A stretch of 7,145 nucleotides of DNA from Nitriliruptoraceae bacterium (GTDB lineage: Bacteria > Actinomycetota > Nitriliruptoria > Nitriliruptorales > Nitriliruptoraceae). Position 1 is the stretch's first letter; every line of letters starts with the position of its first letter. The stretch covers positions 1 through 7,145 of the forward strand of contig SKNP01000227.1 of assembly GCA_007120485.1 (NCBI GenBank), read 5' to 3'. A program made the position numbers and the translations under genes. This document shows, piece by piece, positions 1 through 5,144 of the stretch. The notes beneath the pieces are model-generated. The model ran no database searches. It was given only the letters and a program-made list of their open reading frames with translations, and was not told the origin of the DNA.

Positions 1-695
1 ACGCGGATGACCGTCGGTGCCACCGCCCCCAGCGCGACACGGGTCGTGCCATCCTCGTCCCGCAGGACGCAGCAGTTGACGGTGGCGATCACCATCGCCT
101 GTCGGGTCCCGATCTTGGCGAAGGCCTGCTGGGTGGGGACGTGCTCGGGCAGGTGCACGCCGACGATCAGCTCACCCGGGCGGAGCGCCGTCCGCTTCGG
201 TCCCAGCAGGAAGTCGTGCCACCGCAGCCGTCGCTGCCCATCAGCTGAGGCGAGCACCACCTCGGCGTCGACCGCCGCGAGGAACGGCAACGCGTCGCCG
301 GCCGGGCTCGCCGTGCCGAGGTTGCCGCCGATGGTGCCGGCGGCCCGGATCTGCGGTGAGCCGACGGTCCGCGCCATCTCGGCCAACGCGGGCACCGGGC
401 CAGCTTCCAGACGAGCGTAGGTCACTCCGGCACCGATGAAGCCGTCCTCCCAGGTCCGGAGTTCATCGACGCGACGTAGCGCGACGACCTCGCTCGGGCG
501 CCGGTGGGCGAGGTTGACGTCGACCATCACGTCGGTGCCGCCGGCGAGCAGGACGGCATGTGGGAAGGCCCCGACGCCGTCGAGGGCTTCGGAGAGGTCC
601 CTGGGCCGCTCGATCAGCATGACGGCACCGTTCCCGCTCGGGTCCTCGACGGTAGACCTCTGGCGGGCTGACCGAGCCATGCGGAATGCCTGCAT
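1..695 (-). CDS. Molybdenum hydroxylase FAD-binding subunit (xanthine/CO dehydrogenase medium-subunit family), 3' truncated by window edge
   Basis: This is the flavoprotein subunit of a three-subunit molybdenum hydroxylase. It would carry electrons from the [2Fe-2S] subunit through FAD to an external acceptor in the cytoplasm. Reading leftward from ATG 695, the N-terminal FAD domain has LLAGGTD at residues 49-55 and the second FAD loop GTIGGN at 120-125, followed by LGTASPAGDALP, all canonical. A CO_deh_flav_C-type domain begins near the AKIGTRQAMVIATVN segment and is cut by the left edge after about 231 codons; the family usually has 270-300. The start is uncertain. ATG 695 has GAAGG 9 nt upstream. 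ATG 620 gives the usual family N-terminus (MLIERPRDLSEAL) but a poor ribosome site, and codons 1-25 of the long form look less coding-like. The gene diverges from the carbamoyltransferase operon, and any large and iron-sulfur partners lie left of the window. It is distinct from the FAD subunit at 3796. Family is secure; the substrate is unknown. Confidence 0.88.
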   Translation of the reverse strand, partial: MQAFRMARSARQRSTVEDPSGNGAVMLIERPRDLSEALDGVGAFPHAVLLAGGTDVMVDVNLAHRRPSEVVALRRVDELRTWEDGFIGAGVTYARLEAGPVPALAEMARTVGSPQIRAAGTIGGNLGTASPAGDALPFLAAVDAEVVLASADGQRRLRWHDFLLGPKRTALRPGELIVGVHLPEHVPTQQAFAKIGTRQAMVIATVNCCVLRDEDGTTRVALGAVAPTVIR

Positions 696-704
696 CGCAC
701 GGGA

Positions 705-709
705 CCTTC
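705..709 (-). promoter_or_regulatory. Candidate ribosome binding site for the leftward FAD subunit
   Basis: The minus strand reads GAAGG here, 9 nt before ATG 695. It is the only reasonable Shine-Dalgarno match among the candidate starts (695, 680, 620), and it is the reason the longer start is listed. The 25-residue N-terminal extension it implies is unusual for the family, so this remains a moderate call. Confidence 0.4.
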
Positions 710-751
710 GGCTCTCGTCCGCATCCACGGTCTAGCGCAGGCTGACCAGAG

Positions 752-769
752 GCCGTCGAACCTGACGGC
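752..769. promoter_or_regulatory. Short inverted repeat, possible operator
   Basis: GCCGTC and GACGGC form perfect 6-bp arms around a 6-nt spacer, GAACCT, giving an 18-bp dyad between the two divergent genes. The position suits a regulator controlling both directions. Arms this short arise often by chance in GC-rich DNA, and no regulator gene is in the window, so the call is weak. Confidence 0.2.
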
Positions 770-872
770 AGCGACGACCACGGCCACCGCGGTCCGCTCT
801 GGGTGGAGCGAGGCGCCGATGCCACGTTCCGCCGGGTTGTCGCGGGAGCGGGATCCTGCCGAGTCGTCGAGT

Positions 873-876
873 GGAG
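873..876 (+). promoter_or_regulatory. Ribosome binding site that selects ATG 883
   Basis: GGAG lies 6 nt before ATG 883, an ideal spacing. The in-frame GTG at 871 and ATG at 877 overlap or abut this site and have no comparable sequence ahead of them, so 883 is preferred as the start of the aspartate-carbamoyltransferase-like gene. Confidence 0.6.
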
Positions 877-882
877 ATGCGC

Positions 883-1833
883 ATGAGGAGCTTCGCGGGC
901 CGTGACATCCTGTCGCTGAAGGGCTTCGAACGGGCGGAGTTCGAGCACGTCTTCGAGGTCGCTGACGAGCTGGAGCCGATCGCCAGGGCCAGGCGCAACG
1001 TCGACCTGTTGGCGCACAAGACGCTGGTCACCGCCTTCTACCAGCCGTCGACACGGACGCGACTCGCTCACGAGGCGGCGATGCACCGACTCGGCGGTCA
1101 CGTCGTGGGGTTCAGCGACGCGAAGATGACCCGCGCCGGCGACTACTACCAGGAGTCCATCAAGGACACCGTGAAGATGCTGGAGTACTACGGCGACGTG
1201 ATGGTCATGCGTCACTTCCAGCAGGGCGCGCCGCACGAGGCGGCCCGATGGGCCAGCATCCCGGTCATCAACGCCGGCGACGGGTGGGGTGAGCACCCGA
1301 CCCAGGTGCTGACCGACCTGTACACGATCCAGAAGGAACTCGGACGCATCGATGGGCTGACGTTCCTGTGCATCGGTGACATGCGGATGCGCACGATGCA
1401 CTCGATGGCCTACGCCCTGACCCAGTTCGACGCCGAGATGATCGCGATCGCCCCGCCGGAGATGTCGCTCACCGACGACTTCAAGGCCGAGGTGGCGGAG
1501 CAGAACCTCACGATCCGCGAGGTGGATCACGTCAAGGACGCGATCGCCGAAGCGGACGTGATCTACGTCGAGCCGGTGGTCCAGGCCGACTACACCGTCA
1601 GCCGCCAGGAGCGGGGCGACGACGTCGCCGCGACCCCGGAGAACTACCAGATCACCCGTGAGCTCCTGGCTCGCGCCAAGCCGTCGTCGATCATCCTGCA
1701 CTCGTTGCCACGGATGGACGAGGTGCCACCTGAGGTCGACGCGACACGCCACGCCCGCTACTGGCAGGAGGCGTACTACGGCGTCGTGATGCGGATGACG
1801 CTGCTCTCGTTGGTCCTCGGCGCGAAGGAGTAG
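883..1833 (+). CDS. Aspartate-carbamoyltransferase-like protein with an altered second-substrate site
   Basis: This 316-residue member of the aspartate/ornithine carbamoyltransferase family has the normal length of a PyrB catalytic chain. The carbamoyl-phosphate site is intact: STRTR at 56-60, MRH at 109-111 and HPTQ at 138-141. An Arg in GDMRMRT (165-171) matches the position of E. coli PyrB Arg167. The C-terminus (MDEVPPEVD, HARYWQ, VMRMTLLSLVL) is PyrB-like. The aspartate side differs. The signature Glu before STRT is Gln54. The 80s loop reads TRAGDYYQE (83-91), without the Ser80 and Lys84 equivalents. The segment expected to hold Arg229 reads YVEPVVQ (228-234), and HPLPR is HSLPR (273-277). 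The gene heads an operon with a YgeW-like enzyme and carbamate kinase, with no other pyrimidine gene in view. I infer a role in ureide catabolism, probably phosphorolysis, rather than UMP synthesis. The family call is firm; the substrate is unknown. Confidence 0.85.
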   Translation: MRSFAGRDILSLKGFERAEFEHVFEVADELEPIARARRNVDLLAHKTLVTAFYQPSTRTRLAHEAAMHRLGGHVVGFSDAKMTRAGDYYQESIKDTVKMLEYYGDVMVMRHFQQGAPHEAARWASIPVINAGDGWGEHPTQVLTDLYTIQKELGRIDGLTFLCIGDMRMRTMHSMAYALTQFDAEMIAIAPPEMSLTDDFKAEVAEQNLTIREVDHVKDAIAEADVIYVEPVVQADYTVSRQERGDDVAATPENYQITRELLARAKPSSIILHSLPRMDEVPPEVDATRHARYWQEAYYGVVMRMTLLSLVLGAKE

Positions 1834-1835
1834 CC

Positions 1836-2810
1836 ATGCAGACCCATCTTCGCGGTCGGGACATGATCACCACCCAGGAGTGGACCAAGGACGAGATCGA
1901 CACGGTGTTGGACGTCGCCCTGGAACTGAAGCGGCGTCGCGCACTCGGCGAGCCACACGCGCTGTTGCGCGACAAGGTCCTGGCGATGCTGTTCTTCTTC
2001 TCCTCGACCCGGACCCGTGCGAGCTTCGAAGCCGGCATGGCGCAACTCGGTGGCCACGCCCAGTTCATCGAGTCCAAGTCGACCCAGATCGCCCACGGTG
2101 ACACCGCGACCGAGATGGGCGAGATCCTCGGTCGGTACAACGACGGGCTCGCGATCCGGCAGGTCGACTGGGAACAGGGCAACCGCTACATCCGCGACGT
2201 GGCGGCCGCCTCGCGTGTGCCCGTCCACAACATGCAGTGCGACCAGTTCCACCCGTTCCAGGTACTGGCTGACCTGCTGACGATCATCGAGCACAAGGGT
2301 GACCCCCGCGGACTGACGATCGACGTGAGTTGGGCGTACGCCAAGAGCTACCAGAAGCCGCTGTCGGTGCCGCAGAGCCTGATCCTGCTGATGACGCGCT
2401 ACGGCATGAACGTGCGGCTCACCCACCCACCGGAGTTCAAGCTGCGTCCGGAGATGCTCGACCAGGCGCAGGCCAACGCGCGTGCTGCTGGTGGGACCTT
2501 CGAGATGCTCGACGACTTCGATGCGGGCTTCCGCGACGCGGACATCGTCTACCCGAAGAGCTGGGGCTGCATGCTCACGACACCGGACCCGGAGGAGTCG
2601 GCGAGGATCGGCGAGCGTTACGCCAACTGGATCGCCGATGAGCAGCGGATGGCGCTGGCCAAGGACGACGCGATGTACCTGCACTGCCTTCCCGCCGACC
2701 GGGGGATCGAGGTCACCGACGCGGTGATCGATGGCCCGCGCAGCGCGGTCTTCGACGAGGCCGAGAACCGCATGCACGTCCAGAAGGCCGTGCTGGCCCT
2801 GACCATGTAG
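1836..2810 (+). CDS. ygeW: YgeW-like (knotted-type) carbamoyltransferase
   Basis: This 324-residue transcarbamylase-family protein should transfer a carbamoyl group between phosphate and an amino compound. It has the carbamoyl-phosphate motif STRTR at 57-61, KSTQIAHGDT at 81-90, MQCDQFHPFQ at 133-142 and HCLPAD at 283-288. The stretch WAYAKSYQKPLSVPQ (166-180) followed by LMTRYGM, and YPKSW at 239-243, match my recollection of E. coli YgeW, including the proline-containing loop that forms the knot in this branch. HCLPAD and the tryptophan-rich loop argue against ordinary ornithine carbamoyltransferase. It is shorter than E. coli YgeW (about 396 residues), lacking part of the N-terminus, part of the segment between YPKSW and HCLPAD, and the C-terminal tail. 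AAGGAG lies just upstream and the gene starts 2 nt after its neighbour's stop, so the pair is probably translationally coupled. YgeW is linked to purine/ureide breakdown and its substrate has been described as uncertain; release of carbamoyl phosphate for the downstream kinase is inferred. Confidence 0.85.
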   Translation: MQTHLRGRDMITTQEWTKDEIDTVLDVALELKRRRALGEPHALLRDKVLAMLFFFSSTRTRASFEAGMAQLGGHAQFIESKSTQIAHGDTATEMGEILGRYNDGLAIRQVDWEQGNRYIRDVAAASRVPVHNMQCDQFHPFQVLADLLTIIEHKGDPRGLTIDVSWAYAKSYQKPLSVPQSLILLMTRYGMNVRLTHPPEFKLRPEMLDQAQANARAAGGTFEMLDDFDAGFRDADIVYPKSWGCMLTTPDPEESARIGERYANWIADEQRMALAKDDAMYLHCLPADRGIEVTDAVIDGPRSAVFDEAENRMHVQKAVLALTM

Positions 2811-2819
2811 GAGTCCGAC

Positions 2820-3770
2820 GTGACCGAACGTGAACGCGTCGTCGTCGCGATCGGCGGCAACAGCCTCATAACCGATCCGGCCAACGTCTCCATCGAGGCG
2901 CAGTTCGACGCGGCACGGGAGACCGACCACCACATCGGCGAACTCGTCGAGCAGGGGTTGGACGTCACCGTCGTGCACGGCAACGGCCCGCAGGTCGGGT
3001 TCATCCTGCTGCGGTCGGAGTTGTCCCGCCACCGGCTGCACGAGGTCCCCCTCGACGTCTGCGTCGCCGACACCCAGGGCGCCATCGGCTACATCCTCCA
3101 GCAGAACCTCGTCGACGACCTACGTGCACGCGGCTTGGAGCGCGGCGTGGTCTCCGTGGTCACCCAGGTCGAGGTGGATGCCGACGACCCGGCCTTCGCG
3201 GCGCCGAGCAAGCCGATCGGCTCGTTCATGGATGCCGACGAAGCGGCGCGCCGACGCGAGGAGGAGGGCTGGGACGTCGCCGAGGACGCCAACCGCGGGT
3301 GGCGACGGGTCGTCGCTTCCCCGAGGCCACGGCGGATCGTGGAGGTCGACGCGATCCGGCACCTCGTCGAGGGCGGGTTCGTGGTGATCAGCGTCGGCGG
3401 TGGAGGGATCCCGGTCGTCGCCGATGAGCGAGGTGAGCTCACCGGTATCGCGGCCGTGATCGACAAGGATCACGCTGCCGCCATGCTGGCTCGTGACCTC
3501 GGTGCGACCCGGTTGATCATCAGCACCGCCGTCGAGCAGGTCGCGCTGCACTTCGGCACCGACCGGCAGGAGTGGGTCGACCATCTCACGCTCAGCGAGG
3601 CGAAGACGTACCTCGCCGAAGGTCACCATTTCAAGGCCGGCAGCATGGCTCCCAAGATCGAGGCGGTCATCGACTTCCTGGAGGCCGGGGGCAAGGAGGC
3701 GATCATCACCACGCCGCAGCAGTTGGCGGCGGCCGTCGCCGGACGCAGGGGAACCCGTATCACGCCATGA
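2820..3770 (+). CDS. yqeA: Carbamate kinase (ArcC/YqeA family)
   Basis: This 316-residue protein of the amino acid kinase fold interconverts carbamoyl phosphate plus ADP with ATP plus carbamate, which decays to ammonia and CO2. It is the ATP-yielding last step of several ureide and arginine fermentations. Diagnostic motifs run in family order: AIGGNSL at 10-16, VVHGNGPQVG at 51-60, GYILQQN, KPIGSF, NRGWRRVVASP, VGGGGIPV at 192-199, VIDKDHA with Asp215-Lys216-Asp217, AVEQVALHFG, and KAGSMAPK near 273-279. Length is normal. The VTQVEVDADDPAF segment and the AVEQV region look closer to E. coli YqeA than to arginine-deiminase ArcC, from recall. The GTG start at 2820 is set by AGGAG at 2809-2813. 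Position directly after two carbamoyltransferases says it consumes their carbamoyl phosphate. No arcA is in view, so an arginine deiminase pathway is unsupported. The enzyme call is secure; the yqeA symbol is by resemblance. Confidence 0.95.
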   Translation: MTERERVVVAIGGNSLITDPANVSIEAQFDAARETDHHIGELVEQGLDVTVVHGNGPQVGFILLRSELSRHRLHEVPLDVCVADTQGAIGYILQQNLVDDLRARGLERGVVSVVTQVEVDADDPAFAAPSKPIGSFMDADEAARRREEEGWDVAEDANRGWRRVVASPRPRRIVEVDAIRHLVEGGFVVISVGGGGIPVVADERGELTGIAAVIDKDHAAAMLARDLGATRLIISTAVEQVALHFGTDRQEWVDHLTLSEAKTYLAEGHHFKAGSMAPKIEAVIDFLEAGGKEAIITTPQQLAAAVAGRRGTRITP

Positions 3771-3795
3771 GACACCCACCACGGAGGCCGAGCGG

Positions 3796-4647
3796 ATGAC
3801 GGTGACGCAGATCCAGCAGTACCACCGCCCCTCCAGTGTGGATGCCGCCTGGCACCTGGTGGAGCGAGCCGATGGGGCGGCGCGGCTCCTCGGCGGCGGG
3901 ACGGACCTGGTGGTCCGATGCCCGCCTGAGGTGTCGACGCTCGTGGACCTCGCCGACGCCGGGCTGCGTTACGTGGAGTCGACCGCCGATGGTGGCCTGC
4001 GGCTGGGCGCGATGAGCACGTTCACCGACCTGCTCGAACACCCGGCCGTGGTGACCCACACGACCGGGGTCGTGGGGGAGATGATCGCGCAGGTCGGGTC
4101 GGTCCTGCACCGCAACAGCGCAACGATCGGCGGTCACGTGGTGCGCCGTCGTCTCTCCGACGTGCTGCCTGTGCTGTTGGCGCTGGATGCAACGGTGCTG
4201 CTGTACGCCGGCACCGAGCGGGAACTGCGCATCGACGAGTACCTGGCCGGTGACCTCGGCCCCCACGTGGTCATCGAGGTCCGGATCCCCCCGCGCGTCG
4301 AGGGGTCGGCCGCCGCGTTCACCCGCGTCGCCCGGACCGCCTTCGATCACGCGCTGGTCAACAGCTGCTGCCGGGTGGACATCCATGACGGCGTCATCGC
4401 GGTCGCGCGCGTGGTCGTCGGTGAGTCCTCTGCGATCGGCCGCCGGTTGGCGCCGGTCGAAGAGGTGCTCGTCGGTGCCTCACTGACACCGTCGACGATC
4501 GACACCGCCGTGGCGGCCACGCGCGCGGCCGTTGACCTCCACGGCGACTGGATCGCCAGCGCCGAGTACCGCCAGCACCTCGCCGGGGTCGTCACACAGC
4601 GGTGCCTGCGCGCGGTCGCCGACCGACTGCCCGGAGGTGGCGCATGA
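3796..4647 (+). CDS. Molybdenum hydroxylase FAD-binding subunit, YgfM-like
   Basis: This 283-residue flavoprotein subunit should pass electrons from the [2Fe-2S] protein encoded next to it to an acceptor. The N-terminus (YHRPSSVDAAWHL) and first FAD loop LLGGGTDLVV (31-40) are typical. The second loop reads RNSATIGGHVV (106-116), with His114 where most relatives have Asn. The following run (VLPVLLALDATV) strongly recalls E. coli YgfM, which also lacks that Asn. A CO_deh_flav_C-type domain fills the second half, ending with a SAEYRQHLAGV helix. GGAGG at 3783-3787 sits 8 nt before the ATG. The stop overlaps the next start as ATGA, a sign of translational coupling. It differs clearly from the leftward FAD gene in this window, so the two serve different enzymes or acceptors rather than being a recent duplication. 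FAD-subunit identity is firm; the YgfM affinity is from memory. Confidence 0.9.
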   Translation: MTVTQIQQYHRPSSVDAAWHLVERADGAARLLGGGTDLVVRCPPEVSTLVDLADAGLRYVESTADGGLRLGAMSTFTDLLEHPAVVTHTTGVVGEMIAQVGSVLHRNSATIGGHVVRRRLSDVLPVLLALDATVLLYAGTERELRIDEYLAGDLGPHVVIEVRIPPRVEGSAAAFTRVARTAFDHALVNSCCRVDIHDGVIAVARVVVGESSAIGRRLAPVEEVLVGASLTPSTIDTAVAATRAAVDLHGDWIASAEYRQHLAGVVTQRCLRAVADRLPGGGA

Positions 4648-5144
4648 AGCTCTCGTTCACGCTCAACGGCGGGTCGGTCCAGACCGACGTCGCGCCCGGC
4701 ACGACGTTGATGGAGCTGCTCCGTGGGCTCGGTGCCGTCTCGGTCAAGAACGGCTGCGCCCGCGGCGACTGCGGGTCGTGCGCCGTGTTGCTCGACGGCC
4801 GGGCGGTGACCGCGTGCCTGCTGTTCGCCGGACAGGTCGAAGGGCAACGGATCACGACCGCGGAAGGGCTGGCCGACGAGGTGGGGCTCCACCCGCTGCA
4901 ACAGGCGCTGCTCGAGGCTGGCGGTGTCCAGTGCGGGTTCTGCACGCCAGGGATCCTCATGGCCGCCGTGGACCTGCTCGAGCGGGAACCCGAGCCAACC
5001 GACGCACAGGTCCGCGACGGCCTGGCCGGCAACCTCTGCCGATGCACCGGCTACGTCAAGATCGTGGAGGCCGTCCAGGACGCCGCGGCGATGATGTCAT
5101 CCGCGACCCCGGTCGCCGAGGGCGAGGAGGTCGGCCATGGGTGA
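4644..5144 (+). CDS. Molybdenum hydroxylase [2Fe-2S] subunit (XdhC/CoxS family)
   Basis: This 166-residue small subunit carries the two [2Fe-2S] clusters linking the molybdenum centre to FAD. The N-terminal plant-ferredoxin-like domain has Cys38, Cys43, Cys46 and Cys58 (NGCARGDCGSC, then TAC). The C-terminal helical domain has Cys97 and Cys100 (QCGFCTPG) and Cys132 and Cys134 (NLCRCTGY). All eight ligands are present, so the electron path looks functional. The tail after about residue 148 is a short, low-complexity acidic extension. GGAGG at 4633-4637 precedes the ATG by 6 nt. The start overlaps the FAD gene by 4 nt, and the last 8 nt overlap the large-subunit start, so stoichiometric synthesis by coupling is likely. 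Symbols xdhC, coxS and iorA are all used for this family, so none is assigned. Confidence 0.95.
   Translation: MKLSFTLNGGSVQTDVAPGTTLMELLRGLGAVSVKNGCARGDCGSCAVLLDGRAVTACLLFAGQVEGQRITTAEGLADEVGLHPLQQALLEAGGVQCGFCTPGILMAAVDLLEREPEPTDAQVRDGLAGNLCRCTGYVKIVEAVQDAAAMMSSATPVAEGEEVGHG

Larger units (their letters stand above)
696..882. promoter_or_regulatory. Divergent intergenic region between the FAD subunit and the carbamoyltransferase operon
   Basis: About 187 bp separate the leftward FAD-subunit start from the rightward operon start, so promoters for both directions should lie here. I see no convincing sigma-70-type -35/-10 pair in either direction. That is not informative in GC-rich DNA. The region holds a short inverted repeat (752-769) and an 8-bp palindrome ACCGCGGT (786-793), either of which could be part of an operator. 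The minus-strand frame of the FAD gene is closed by a stop at 732-734, so its coding region cannot extend past 731. No tRNA-like or riboswitch-like fold was recognised. Confidence 0.5.

Noticed and set aside
871..882. GTG 871 or ATG 877 as the start of the PyrB-like gene
   Set aside because: Neither has an upstream ribosome site, and GGAG at 873-876 is ideally placed for ATG 883.
463..1752. Long minus-strand open frame of 429 codons opposite the PyrB-like gene
   Set aside because: The translation is Arg/His/Val-rich with no recognisable motif. It overlaps two genes with strong family motifs and is the usual antisense shadow in high-GC DNA.
883..1833. Housekeeping pyrB of pyrimidine synthesis
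   Set aside because: No pyrR, pyrC, carA or carB is adjacent, key aspartate-site residues are changed, and the operon partners are catabolic.
1776..3041. Long minus-strand open frame of 421 codons opposite the YgeW-like gene
   Set aside because: Low-complexity His/Val/Asp/Arg-rich translation with no domain. The plus strand encodes a clear carbamoyltransferase throughout.
1836..3770. Arginine deiminase pathway (arcB-arcC)
   Set aside because: No arcA is seen. The transferase carries YgeW signatures rather than those of ornithine carbamoyltransferase, and the neighbours are molybdenum hydroxylase genes.
3771..3795. Possible terminator or promoter between carbamate kinase and the hydroxylase genes
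   Set aside because: The 25-nt gap has no stem-loop with a T run and is occupied by the GGAGG ribosome site of the next gene.
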